This document shows, in pieces, positions 53,352 to 64,000 of a DNA stretch of 64,000 nt; positions within the stretch are counted from its first letter, which is position 1, and every line of letters begins with the position of its first letter. Source of the DNA: Macrophomina tecta (lineage: Eukaryota > Ascomycota > Dothideomycetes > Botryosphaeriales > Botryosphaeriaceae); assembly GCA_024180945.1 (NCBI GenBank), contig JAKSGN010000023.1:1178001-1242000 (forward strand), read 5' to 3'. Both the position numbers and the translations under genes were made by a program. The notes under the pieces are model-generated. The model saw nothing but the letters and a program-made list of their open reading frames with translations, ran no database searches and was not told the origin of the DNA.

Positions 53352-54468
53352 TTAGCACTCCCAGGTGATGTCGTTAAAGAACAAGGAGTCTGGGATGTCA
53401 TTGAGAAACAAGCGTTCAAGCGGTGCATCTTGAACTTGGCCCACTCGCTCGAAATCTGCGGATCGATTAGCGTGCGGCGACAATATCCGTTCGCATACCT
53501 TACCTTCATTGCTGGCTGGAAGTTCTCCAGCCAACTCCGCTCCTCTTGCTATCGAGGCTTCTCGGCAAACACCACGAGTTGAGGGTAGCTCGTCAATGTT
53601 TTCCGGCGGAGCAGGGCGTTGTGGCACATTGGAATGCAGCGCTTTGGATGACGATGCCGGCTGGCTCGCGGCCTCGATCTCCGTGCGGACCTCCGCGCTT
53701 TGCGTTGGTGCAGGCGTATACTGCAGCTCATGTGCTTCAGGAACTTTGGCTATTAGCTTCCGCGATTTTCTCTCTCCCCAAAACTGCTCACTCTCTTTCA
53801 TGTCCACCTGACTAGCAGGTACGAAATGTACGTCCGGCCTCGTATGTATCTTTGGCCATCCTCTTAACCCTTCCGAGGCGTTGTACCCCGATATTCGGGT
53901 GAGCTGTGGGGGAATCTGCGATGGATGAGGAGATGATGGGGATTGTTGACGCAGGAAGTGCACGTGAGAAAGTGGCGGAAGAGGATGCGGCGGCACAGAG
54001 CTGGCCAGACTGCTAGTGTGAGATGGGCGTGGTGCTGCTTCTCCGGCGCGCCTCGGTATCGGCGACAACGATAGGGTGTTTCTCACCGAACCTTGCGTAT
54101 TAACTTGCTTTTGGAGTTACTATCTATACTCTTCCGCAGGTGTTTCACGGGGCATTTGACTTACTGGGAGTTGATTCTCTTCCTTCGAGCGCTGTGACGG
54201 GAGAAGAAGGTGTAACGTCAGGCGCATCTCTCACCGAGCTTACATGCTGATTGTCTGTAATTCCAGGACATGGTGATCTACTGAGGTGCGGCGATGCTCG
54301 TGGCTCAGCGCCTGGGAAAGGGCTTGCTCGCATAGGAGTCCCAGCCACACCCCGAGAGGGACGAGGCGAGTAATTAAGGCTGGCTGATAATCTCCTCTTC
54401 TTCCTTGTGGGTTGCATGTCGGTCAATTCTACTGGTCGACGGCTGGCGATTGTTGCAGCTAGCGGCAT
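53352..54468 (-). CDS. Hypothetical nuclear-type protein, two exons
   Basis: Exon 1 (54468-54165) carries a basic NLS-like patch (PTRKKRRLS) and a Pro/Ser-rich tract. A 73-nt intron (54164-54092, GTAAGT...GCAAG, phase 1) joins SSVRDAPDVTPSS-type sequence to exon 2 (54091-53352), which starts SSVRNTLSLSP. Total 347 aa. An AAG rather than CAG or TAG acceptor is unusual, so the intron is probable, not certain. Exon 2 is Pro/Ser-rich, with ESEQFWGERKSRKLIAKV near the middle and a hydrophobic C-terminus (ERLFLNDIPDSLFFND). No family recognised. The smaller gene 54589-55080 lies upstream on the same strand. Confidence 0.4.
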
Positions 54469-54588
54469 TAATGGATGGGTGTCGCCCCTTGAGCGTTCGC
54501 CGTGTTGTTCAGTACTACACTCAAGCGAGAATAGCCTGTGATCGATTTCTATTCGGCATCAGCGGGTATATGTCAGAGAGTATACAAG

Positions 54589-55080
54589 TTACATGCCGCT
54601 GCGAAGATCATAAATTTTTGGTTGCCGAAGCGAAGCTTCCTTCGTTGCGTCCCTCAAACATTCCATCCATGGCTTAGGAGGGCCTCCAACGTCACTAAGC
54701 CAGCTGGATGCCCAGGACCAAAAGGGCTTCTTGAATAGGTTGACAACTTGCCACTCAGTAGCATCGAGCTCGCCCAAAATAAACGCCTTCACCTCCAAAG
54801 TCGGAGCCTGGAGTTTCTGTAAGGAGTCCTCGAAGTATTGGAGACGCGAATGTAGTCGGTTCTGCCTGGTCTTCATATTGCTGACTTTTCCTTCCTGATA
54901 CCATATTTTCTGGTCGATCAGTCGCTTTCTTAATTTCATCAGCTTCCTTAAGTCTTGTAGTCTTTCCCCAAAATCAAAATAAGCGAGTTCCAGCGCGACG
55001 AATTTTTCGAGGGTGAGCTCAGATAAGTCAGATTCCTGAAGCGTTTTGTCATCCTCCGTTACCTTAATTTTAAAATGCAT
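54589..55080 (-). CDS. Hypothetical coiled-coil protein, 163 aa
   Basis: Complete frame from ATG 55080. Residues 20-90 are strongly helical and charged (LTLEKFVALELAYFDFGERL; RKLMKLRKRLIDQKIWYQEG), a likely coiled coil. The end has aromatic WSWASSWLSDVG. The 121 bp between it and the gene starting at 54468 contain no clear splice signals, so I keep them separate; an N-terminal extension of that gene cannot be excluded. No family recognised. Confidence 0.45.
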   Translation of the reverse strand: MHFKIKVTEDDKTLQESDLSELTLEKFVALELAYFDFGERLQDLRKLMKLRKRLIDQKIWYQEGKVSNMKTRQNRLHSRLQYFEDSLQKLQAPTLEVKAFILGELDATEWQVVNLFKKPFWSWASSWLSDVGGPPKPWMECLRDATKEASLRQPKIYDLRSGM

Positions 55081-57221
55081 TTTGGATTTCGACTGTAGAA
55101 GCAGCAGGTGTTTGTGTTAACTATTAATGCGCTTCTTCACCGCCACACTGTCCAGGTCAGGCAAGTCCGGGAACATTCGCTTCCGCCCCGAGAAGCTTGG
55201 GCTATATTAGAGAACATGCATATTCAGCACTGTACAAAAAATGTACAGCCGGGTTTAACGCTGTGCGGAAATAACGCAGAACAACGAATGTTAAACGGAT
55301 TGCGTAGAAGAGGAGCACAACACGATGCCGCATATTGTGGGGCGGTAAGCGGTAAAGACGTTACTAGAGAAGTAAAGTGGAGGAAAGGGTGGCTAACGGT
55401 GGGTCTATGATAGGCTTGGCGTTTCTGGTATCGACGCACTGGTTATCTCATGAATACTACGTCCGACAATCCACACTCGTTCTTTTGCGTGAGCTGCGTG
55501 CGTGTCCTTAACCTAAAGCAAATCTGCCTAGTGCCGTCGTGCTCGGCTTAAAGGGAAAACAGAAGTGAGATTCTTAGTGGGGAATCTCCACCGGCTACAA
55601 ACCGGGGTTACCTTGAAAGCTGCTACCGCGCCGCTTCTGGCGTACAAATCCAGCCCCCATGAAAAAAAAGGCTTTATGCAACGATTGGAACCAGCATGGT
55701 TTGTACATGCGGCGAGGGAACAGCGGTGAAGATGGGATGGCGTTAATTCCCCGCGCGGTAGGCTCCACTCATTGACCTTTCTGCGCCCCCACGCCTTGAC
55801 TCACGAACCGCTGACCACCCGCGTTGCGGGCCTCTGACGGTCGGCGAGTGCCGCGCCACCCGATTGGGGCCCGGCGAACAGGAACGGGCCGGGGACGGTA
55901 TCCCACACGAACAGCCACATGATCCCGATGAGAGGCCGGGAGGAAATGAGAGTGCAGGGGTAGACGACATGCATCGTCGCTGTGGAAGCGAGCCATACAA
56001 GCTCATTCGTTCTCTGTTCTGAAGAAGCGCCGCCAACGCCTGTCCTACAAGCCATGGAGCTGTCTATTGGCCATGTTTTGCGCTTGGAGGAACTCGAAGT
56101 CCACGACGACTTTGAGACCGCTGTGCAGGGGGGAAAAAAGGCCTCAAAGGTCTCTGCAGCTGCTGGGGTGTGAATCATTCACTCTCTGGTTCAAACCACG
56201 AAGCTGTACCAGAATAGGACCTACACCTTACCTTATCCCCTGGAAGACTGGATGGAAGCTGTAGGACTGCTCGCTACCACCAGAGGATGAATTGACCTGG
56301 CTTCAGCTGACCGACCGGACCAGCATAGACATGAAGTGTTGATTCAAATCGAAGTTTGAGTGGGATTTCAACAACGGCTAGTGCTCCCTAAAGGTGTAAG
56401 GGGATAATCTATGGCGACTTAAAAGGGGTATGTGTACGAAGGATTAGGGACACACCAGCTAAAGACTTCCCAACGTCCAGCAGGGGCGTAGCTCTAAGCA
56501 CCCGCAAGATGCTCAACTATCCATTAAGCTGAAAACGCCAAGACAATCAAAATTTCACCCGCAAAGGCGATCTATTGTGTCAGAGATTTGTAACGGCGGG
56601 CATCTTCCTCTAATGATCGAAACAAACCGAAAGCCGTGGGCACGAAAAGAGGGTGATAATAAGCGACATGAGGTGCATGATGGAGCACTGCCCATAAGGC
56701 CGTCTTACCACGCACGTCCAGCCCGCCATCTCCAGCCGCCGGCGTCACGCGCGCCGGTCACTCCCGCAACCGACGCCATGAAGTACTGAAGACGTCGGTT
56801 CAATGAAGAATGCACAGGTTCTGTCTCATTGTACTACCCTAATCATGAAGACCCCTCGCGCTCTGTCTCTCAGAAAGCCCTCACGCTGGATGATGTCCAG
56901 AACTTGCCGGCCGTAATTGCAACTGCACGCGGAATAGTAACTGTGAAGGCGCTCAAGCGCCATTGGGGCAACGCAACCAGCATTTTAGGATAACCATAGA
57001 GGCGAAGAGGCGATTTATGCGCCTGCGGGCCCACAACCCTGGGCTCTCACATGCAGTGGTTGAAGCTTCTCTCATCGGCTAGCTCGGCCAGTCAGGCTTT
57101 GGGAGAAGGAGACATCGGTCCCAGCCTGCAATGTTTGTGCACGATGTTATACTTGCCTTCATTAAGGTTTAGACATCAGGCGGCGGGAGCATTGTCCTGC
57201 CTGATTAATTGCCAGCACTAA
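55081..57221. other. Intergenic, no gene recognised
   Basis: Plus-strand readings around 55990-56270 (LRLEELEVHDDFETAVQGG) look weakly coding but break into other frames. Could be a decayed gene; nothing recognisable. Confidence 0.25.
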
Positions 57222-59947
57222 GTGGACCCATCGCATTTCGGCTGCTCCATCACGTCTAGCGCCCCATCATATTTGAGCTGCCTGGCATCCTGCTCTTCAC
57301 CCCTTCTTTTGCTCAAATCTTCTCTCTCACCATCACAACCTCCGCTTTACCCCATCGAAAGATCTATTCTCCTGCTGAGTGAGCTAAACATGCTTCTCCC
57401 TCTGACCATTTACCAAAACCGCACCTCCAGCAGCCCTCGGTATATTCAAGTGAATTACATCTCCAGGCCGTCTTGGGGGCTTCGCCGCATAGTTCCCAGC
57501 TCTTCCATCATGCAAGTGCGTATTGACTTCGCCTACAACAATGCTCGCGCACTGCTAAAAGAAAACGCGGGGATGTAGGCCGTACCGATCTCGCCGTTCC
57601 AGTGGAGAGACAGTATCGATATCTAAGGGATCAGAAGGCGGCACTAAATTTAGGGCAATCAGTCCTGATAGTCTTGCTCCTTTGGATATGCGGATCGATC
57701 AAATGGAGAAGAGGATGTCTGTGACATGCTTGAGGACTATGAAGCTCTTGATGAAGGCTGAAAAGTGCCAGGAACCCCTGAAGAGACAGATGGTCATGCT
57801 GGAATAAGAGCCTATCGATCATGCAACACCAGGACCCGGATAATCCAGGTCGGCTAGTGAGCCGATACAAGAGGTCGTGAGCGCATTGTAAATTATGTAT
57901 ATAATTATATAAGCCATAGCTGTGCTTGAAATCTTCGTTTGCTTTTCCACGTGTTCACTGCTCCAAAACTCGTTGTCTCCTACGTGCGTCGATACACACA
58001 CCGGCGGTGGTCATAAGCACCCCAGTGAAATTAAATTAACCCTAGCTGTTCGTGCTGATGATCCAACACGCGAAGATTCTGAGTGCATGGCAACTAGTCC
58101 GACGGTCGTCATATCTAGAAAGGGCAAACACCTGTCTTTCAATACCGGCCTCCACTTTTTTTTTTTTTTTTTTTTTTGCCAGCCTTCAAAAATTGGAGTC
58201 TTGCGCCAAGCAAGGTTTCGCCATAGCCTCACTTTTATGCCGCAGCCCATCGGCATATTGCTTCACGCGACGCCGTGGGATTTCAGCTGCAGTCAGACAT
58301 TGATTTTTGATACGCTTAATGGGAGATCCGCAGCTTCACCTCCTATCCATTACTAACTCTCGCTTCGTGGCCGTTACCAAGGTATGATTGCTCACGTCTA
58401 CGCCCTCGTATCAAACAGCAGTGACGTGTCATGAGCGCCTGTGCTTAATATCTACCGTCATTATCTACCGTCATTATCTACCGATGCTGTCATTTTTCCC
58501 CGGCAGTCAGCTCATGCCTGCTGTCTGATAGTCTTCATGGCTCTGCACCATGCTATGACTAGGCATACATGTTGTCGACTTACCTAATGGCTTAACCTTA
58601 CCTTGCTCCTGGATAGGAACGTTTGTCAGCTGTGGTCTTGGGCTGCAGAGTTCCACACACGGGGACCGCTCGCCTTCTTGTTGTGAAAAGCAGTATGAAG
58701 TCTTTATCCCACAATGAGGGGGGCCCAAGTAGGATGACATTTCGTCTACTTAGATACCATGAGACTTTAAGACGGAGTACAGAATGCCACTGCCAGTAAT
58801 TCGATGTATTATTGCCTGAAGTTGCAATCTACTGCTCCCCAACCACATTAGGTTATCTTCGTCCAACCGAAATCATTATCCAAGCTACCTTTCAGTTATC
58901 AGTCGCTACGGTTTCATTTTCTTGGCTAGTTCCTCTAGCTAGGAAAGATGATTTTGTATATCGTCGAGCTGTTTAGAAAGGTCACGAAGTCGCTCAGTGT
59001 CTGCTTGGATGACTACCACGAGAGGTTGATTCACGCCAGAGACTCGGAATGCCTTTTCCAACTTGCCTAATCAACTGATCGTAGCTCTCCCGGGATAGTG
59101 ACGGCAACGAACCATCGAGGGGTGCAAGCTCGAGGTGCCGACGCTCACGCACCTTCGCCAGTTCAGACTAAGCCCGGTCGGCTGGTAACATTCGCGCCTA
59201 GATCAACTCATCAGTGTGGATGAAAAAAGCATACCGGAAAAGGACATGCACCGATTTCAATGGAGTGGCAGCATAATTTTTTTTTTTTTTTTTTGGTCGT
59301 TCCGCTTCCTCTTCGGAGCTGTACAGGAGCAAGCCGTTTCGGGCGTGAGCAGGGCGTTTCTGGCGTTTCTCTTCTTGCGGGATGCGGTGAAGGAGTCCTA
59401 AAGGGAGTTTGTAGAACCTGTGTACTTGATGTTGCCTTGCTTAATTAATGTTAGTGTAAAAGACGGCGCCGCCTCTTAGAGGCGGCCTATGAAGCTCTAT
59501 ACATCCTTAACAGTTAGTTAAGAGAAATCTTCCGATGTTTTTATGCACGACAGAAATGCAAGGTCTGGGCCACTGCGAACCACAATTTGAAGGTTACAGG
59601 TATGATCCATGATAAAGACCATCAGTCTAGCTATTCTGGCGTCATAGGCGAGCAAATTTTTGTCTAAGCCGAGCCGTACAACCATGACATCATTCTCAAT
59701 ATCATCCGGAAGCAGAATTCACTAGAGATCCGATAGTGGTCGGAACCAATCCGTTTTCGAGCCTCGAGATTGGGCGGAGCAATGTTTGAGCGACTTGGGC
59801 AGAGATACGTTCACGTCGCCGGAGGATAGTGTTCGGATAATCGCTAAAGGGTTGCAATCGCTTAAGCAGATAACCGGCCGTTGCGGCTGCGTTTCAAATT
59901 TATAGTCCTCTCCGTTTACCTACATGTCCCGGTTTTACTTGGGAACC
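57222..59947. other. Intergenic, no gene recognised
   Basis: Plus frame 57222-57578 is leucine/serine-rich without motif. Small tandem repeats of TATCTACCGTCAT near 58449-58486. T runs at 58156-58177 and 59277-59294. Nothing supported. Confidence 0.25.
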
Positions 59948-60873
59948 TCAAAGGGAGTCCCCATCCTCACAAGTCTTCCGAAATAACCTATCCCGATCCG
60001 GCGCAATAACGCCCTCCCTCACGTGCTCTTCCATCACAACCTTCCGCCACGCCTCGATACTCTCAAAATACTGCCCTTCACACTCCTTAATAATCCTATA
60101 CCTCTTCTCCATCGTGCGCGCCGCTGCTACCCTTGTAATCCGCCTCTCCGCCTCCTGCCGCTCCCTCTTCCGCGCATGACGGCCCCTCCTCCGCGCCTCA
60201 TGATCCACAGCATCCGCCCGAGCTCCTCGTCCTCGCGCCACCTTTCGTCTCGCCGCCTGACCTTCGCCTCTTCGCGATAAACCCAAACGCTGCCTTCCTC
60301 CGCCTCTCCTCCCGCGCCCACCCAACAACCCCCTCAAACCCCACCGCCACAATCCGCACCGTCCGCAACCTGCCCCAGTCCAGCCCATCGGCATCGAGGC
60401 AACGGGCCCTCAAGTTCTCCGTCCTGCGCATCTCTGCCTCGTCCCCCTTCCACCACTGCGCGCCAAGCAAGCGCATGCGCTCGCAAAATGCCTCTTCCTC
60501 GTCCTCGCGGCCCGGGTCTTCCTCCAGCGGCGGGACTTCTGCAGCCGGGATGGCGGGCAGGCCGAGGAACTCGAGATCAGCCGGAGCTGGGGCGGTGAGG
60601 ACAAGCACGCCGCCACGCGGGCAGCGCGGCGGGAAGCCGTAGACGTGTGGCTGTGGAGTGAGGGTGAGGCGCATGGGCGGCGGCGGGCGGGCGAGAGAAG
60701 GGGGAGGGAAGAAGTCGGTAAGGTCGTCGAGTTCCGAATCGTCAGAGTCGGACGACGGGCGGTCCGTAGTCCGGGCCGGCGTTGGGGGGGTTGTAGAAGA
60801 TGCGGGGTTTGGTATTTTGAGGGCGGGGGGCAAGCTGGGAGGGGAAGGGGAGGAGGCGGCTGAGGAAGGACAT
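59948..60873 (-). pseudogene. Unknown conserved-looking gene with two frame breaks
   Basis: ATG 60873 starts MSFLSRLLPFPSQLAPRPQN, then IFYNPPNAGPDYGPP. Just past a C7/G7 homopolymer (60784-60790) coding switches by one frame to SSDSDDSELDDLTDFFPPPS, then LEFLGLPAIPA, to about 60350. It switches again to a frame ending EKRYRIIKECEGQYFESIEA, RKVVMEEHVREGVIAPDRDR, to TGA/TAG near 59948. The three pieces read as one protein of about 300 aa: short N-terminus, acidic centre, Arg/Glu-rich helix, helical end. So it is either a mildly frameshifted pseudogene or has homopolymer sequencing errors. The N-terminal break is at a homopolymer, which favours an error. No known family. Confidence 0.4.
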
Positions 60874-61982
60874 TGTGGGTGTGCTGTGCTGTGGGATGTG
60901 GTGGAGGGTTGATGGAAAAAGACAGAAAGGAGTGGGGATGGGAAAGGAGATGAAGAGTGATGGTGTGGTTGAATGCCTGATGGTGGATGGCTGATAGTGC
61001 TCTTATTGTTCGCTGGTGCCTGGTGGTGGTTTAATTATTGTGTGTCGGTGGCTGGCTGGCAAGGACGTGAAGAAAAGCGCTGGTCGGTGCTGTGCCGCAG
61101 GGCTGGACCCATCTCAATATTGCCGCGCGAAGGAACAGGTGGAGCCCAACGACAATCTCTTCGACCTAACCTGAAGCGCATGACCCCTCGTATCATCGGC
61201 ACGATGAGAACATCCAGCGCATGTCTTATGCTGTTGACGGCTGGGGCTTTTGGCGTGGCTGCGAATGGTAATTCCCGCCAAATTGTTGTTTTCCCTTCGG
61301 CATTAATAACACAATTACTACAGAAGTTGCTTTATGCTACGAGCGTTGATTTTGGCCGTATCCTGACGCCTTAAGATAATTGCCATGTCTGGGTTAATCC
61401 TGAAGACTTTACTCGTATGCCGCAGTGCATCGCTTAGTAGGATCCATCCCCCTGGCTGAGTACCATGACGGGATGTACCGGTAGACGATGCACCCGCTAT
61501 TTCGGAGTCATCTGCACCCATCACCAATGGTTGACTTAGGCTAGCTGTCCAAGCACCGCATTTTCTTCCGACGTCATCAAAACGTATCTCCTATACTGTA
61601 GTAGATCCGTACTCGCCAAAGCATAGTTTTATCGGTGGATTCGCGGCATGACCGGTCGAACGTGGCTTGTTGATGTCGGCGACGCGAATGATGTGCAAAA
61701 CCTCTCCCCGGTCTCCCTGTCTGAAGGATATGCAGCAGTGAGCGTGACGCACGACGCACTAACATGTCTAATAGGCTCCGTCTCGGCTCTATCGATGGAA
61801 CCATTCTAATATATAGTGGCCTCCTGCAGTTTCACAAGCACCACCCAACATACTAGAAGGGCCGACCGACCTTAGGAATATAATGAAGGCCTACATTCCA
61901 TAGTCGCCCTTAATTTTAAAACCGTTGGTTACGATCCCATCGGGAGTAGTATCGCATATAGCGACTATTTTGACAAGAAATG
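60874..61982. other. Intergenic; possible secreted-protein remnant
   Basis: ATG 61204 gives MRTSSACLMLLTAGAFGVAA, a signal-peptide-like start, but the frame ends at 61374 and the next coding-like part is in another frame with stops. May be a decayed small secreted protein. Confidence 0.25.
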
Positions 61983-62117
61983 TGTTGGAATATCACGTGT
62001 GTACAATAAACTTTATCTTACTCACGGAGGAGGACGGATAAGAGGCTCCCCCTGAGCAGCCCTCTCAGTCCTCATGTCACTCATTCTCAATTGATGGTAT
62101 CACCACCAAATCCAACA
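61983..62117. repeat. Solo LTR, family B copy 4 (135 bp)
   Basis: TGTTGGAATATCACGTG ... ACCAAATCCAACA with a perfect duplication AAATG (61978-61982 and 62118-62122). Same sense as 20179-20315. Confidence 0.88.
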
Positions 62118-63171
62118 AAATGCTTCTGCGTCGCCTTCACTATAGACACCGAGAAGGAACCCTGTTTAGGACTAGGGCACTTGGAATGGACGCAGGAGCA
62201 GCTATGGATAAATATCACCTATGGACCGACGTCCTTTCCCAGCAACTAGACGGATTCACTTAAAATTATAGGATTCAGTTATATCCCTATCGAAAAATAG
62301 TATTGGCCAACGTATGTAATGGACATGCTAAAGCGGGTAACCGGGCTTATTCAACATCATTGCGCAACCGATGCTTGTAGGCTCGACTCTAGTAGCTACT
62401 GCAAAGTCAAGCGCACGGTGGATAGGGCTTTTATATGCCCAACAAAGTAAATCACGTGCAATTATGGGAGCATCGTATCCGCCCGGCCATTCGGCTGTTA
62501 TGCCGGGGTAGTATTCTCACCGCATCTCCGCCCTGCCCCTCGCCACGTAAGATGGCACGAAGACGAAGCGAGGCAGGAAGACGCGGCACCAAGACTCAAT
62601 GCTTTCAAGGCTGGTCGAGCGCACCCTGCACAAGATCTACCTGCATGAGCATCCGCACGGGACCATACGTGTACCCTCCATGACACCTGCGGAGCTCTTC
62701 CGACTCCCTGTCCTTTACAGTAGCGCCTCGTGCCCAAAGCCTCCTGCGCCATGCAGGAGCTCCACAATCGAGCACGCGGGGCGAGATACCGCGCTGTCAG
62801 TATTGAGTGCCCCACATATGGCTTAAATCAAGCAGCATACGTGCGGTGGAGGTGCCCGTCTAGACCCGCGCACTCAAGCGATGCGTTGGTGTATCTGACA
62901 AAAGGCAAGTAGTCCTGATTCAGAGTACACTGGTAGTAGATAACCGCCTGCAGCAGATACCCTCAGTCATACTTAGTACTGAATGTTAACGCGGCCAAAC
63001 TCCGAGCATTGCTTCGCTTTAACCGCTGTTTTGCAGGCCATTTCCACGGGGCCGTGTCCTGGCCACGACTCAGCTCACAACGACACAAGTTCAGCGCACA
63101 GGTCGGAAAAGAGAGAACTGGATTCTACTTAATAGCACTAGATCTATATCTTCAATGCCACCTTGTCTATT
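62118..63171. other. Intergenic, no gene recognised
   Basis: Overlapping frames at 62435-62912 on both strands are GC-driven; none recognised. Confidence 0.3.
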
Positions 63172-63960
63172 TTAAAATGCTTGTTCGAGCACCTGGTTTT
63201 TATAGAAGTCATAGAGAGCCTGATCAGCTTCGTAGCCCTCGCCGTCTATAGGCTTCCAGTCAGACCAGTCAGAGGCTACTACCACCGTAAAGTCTTTCAG
63301 AGTCTCAGTTAGAGGATCAAACTGGAATTTTCCCACCTGAAACTCTTCATCACCGTAAAACAACATATGGACGCATTTGCAATCTAGTATGTTGGAGAGC
63401 TCTGCATGACTGACAACGTACCACTCGAGGTTTTTTTTCCGGTACAACCTCTCCCCTTTCCGGAAGTTGTGCCAGACCTCGATGGCACAAACAAGGTCCT
63501 CCAAAATGTTAGGCTCGATGTACAAGCCTTGGTGTGTACTTTCAGGGGCTGCTGAGTGAGCGGGGCATGAATCCTGTCTGGCCGTAGGGGCTGTGGTCAA
63601 GGTAGTCGAAGGGACTATATGCACGTAAGTAAATGAACCATGCTTCTGCTCCATGAACATACTGTTCAGAGGCTCTTCCCGCTCCGGAGTCTCTCTCTCG
63701 GCTTCAAGGCGCCACGCGAGTGGCAGCTGATCAGAATGATGGTGGGCCGTGGTCCTGCGTAGGACCTCTGCATCATGGTCTGACTCGTCGAGATCGGAGC
63801 CCTCGTACATGGTAGTCGCATCATTCCCGGTGTCATCTGTATCGCTGCCCGACTCGTCCACCTCGGAGCTATCGTAAATGGTAGTCGCAGCATCCTCCGT
63901 ATCATGTTCGAGATTGAGCCAGGAGAAATCCCGCTGCAGCGAGTGGTCGGAGCCTTCCAC
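63172..63960 (-). CDS. Hypothetical protein with acidic internal repeat, 5' end uncertain
   Basis: The frame stops at 63172 and runs up to about 63960, where it meets a TGA on the minus strand without an ATG; the first ATG in frame is inside the repeat, and the window ends at 64000. So the first exon may be missing or a GTG at 63960 may be used. The N-terminal third has an imperfect repeat, ATTIYDSSEVDESGSD then ATTMYEGSDLDESDHD. The C-terminal half (LVCAIEVWHNFRKGE, LEWYVVSHAELSNILDCKCV, FTVVVASDWSDW) is globular-looking with aromatic residues. No family recognised. Length up to 262 aa. Confidence 0.45.
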   Translation of the reverse strand: MEGSDHSLQRDFSWLNLEHDTEDAATTIYDSSEVDESGSDTDDTGNDATTMYEGSDLDESDHDAEVLRRTTAHHHSDQLPLAWRLEAERETPEREEPLNSMFMEQKHGSFTYVHIVPSTTLTTAPTARQDSCPAHSAAPESTHQGLYIEPNILEDLVCAIEVWHNFRKGERLYRKKNLEWYVVSHAELSNILDCKCVHMLFYGDEEFQVGKFQFDPLTETLKDFTVVVASDWSDWKPIDGEGYEADQALYDFYKNQVLEQAF

Positions 63961-64000
63961 CAGACGACTTAGTCATAACCAATTGAAGGTGTTGCTCGGA

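Noticed and set aside
52537..53368. Plus-strand gene over 52537-53368
   Set aside because: Two frames compete, no motif is seen, and the end overlaps a better minus-strand candidate.
1..64000. CRISPR array, prokaryotic operon or phage
   Set aside because: Introns, splice signals and fungal families show a eukaryotic nuclear window; no regular short spacer array exists.

Overview
The window looks like nuclear DNA of a filamentous ascomycete (Pezizomycotina). A Dothideomycete-like plant-associated fungus is my best guess, but the sequence does not prove the class. The evidence is: genes with very short GT-AG introns (46-115 nt), several with CTAAC-type branch sites; typical Pezizomycotina families (GT61 glycosyltransferase, F-box protein, 14-TM MFS exporter, Yap-like bZIP, DUF7924-like protein, fungal thaumatin-like protein); and relics of fungal Tad-type LINE and LTR elements. 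It is gene-poor, repeat-rich accessory DNA. Roughly fifteen to twenty plausible genes sit among decayed genes, solo LTRs and long stretches in which I see nothing.

Layout. 0.9-12 kb: an intact kinase-fold gene, then a series of broken genes: an RRM gene with an in-frame stop, a Ginger/SCAND3-like integrase relic that keeps two spliceable introns, a truncated GT61 paralogue against its 3' end, and a glutamine synthetase pseudogene with four stops but no frameshift. 12.8-24 kb: an F-box gene, an unknown gene, LTR relics, two weak Cys/His-rich candidates and a chromodomain gene. 25-32 kb: the healthiest block, with an intact GT61, a three-exon MFS transporter and a convergent bZIP factor. 35.6-41 kb: two convergent secreted Cys-rich proteins (a thaumatin-like protein with a 20-nt microexon, and a DPBB-like protein), then a two-CCCH-finger protein. 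41.5-43.2 kb: a Tad-like LINE reduced to its ORF1. 44-55 kb: a large unknown gene, a 238-bp tandem duplication, a DUF7924-like gene and two unknown nuclear/coiled-coil proteins. 55-64 kb: mostly empty, with a frameshifted gene and an acidic-repeat gene at the right edge.

The most unusual signal is a set of dispersed repeats ending in TGTTGGA...TCCAACA. Five copies are exactly 68 bp long, on both strands, and four of them have perfect 5-bp target-site duplications. They carry an internal hairpin. They look like solo LTRs of an exceptionally small LTR element, or a MITE using LTR-like ends. Longer families (about 135-138, 170-228 and 212-228 bp) share one or both ends, and two of them share a subterminal CACGTGAT box. 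No internal gag-pol of any of these families is present.

Most stop codons inside the pseudogenes are TAG, and most fit a single C-to-T change from CAG, CAA or CGA. That suggests mild RIP-like or deamination damage rather than indel decay. No operon-like logic applies. The only functional groupings I would suggest are the MFS-bZIP pair and the secreted pair.
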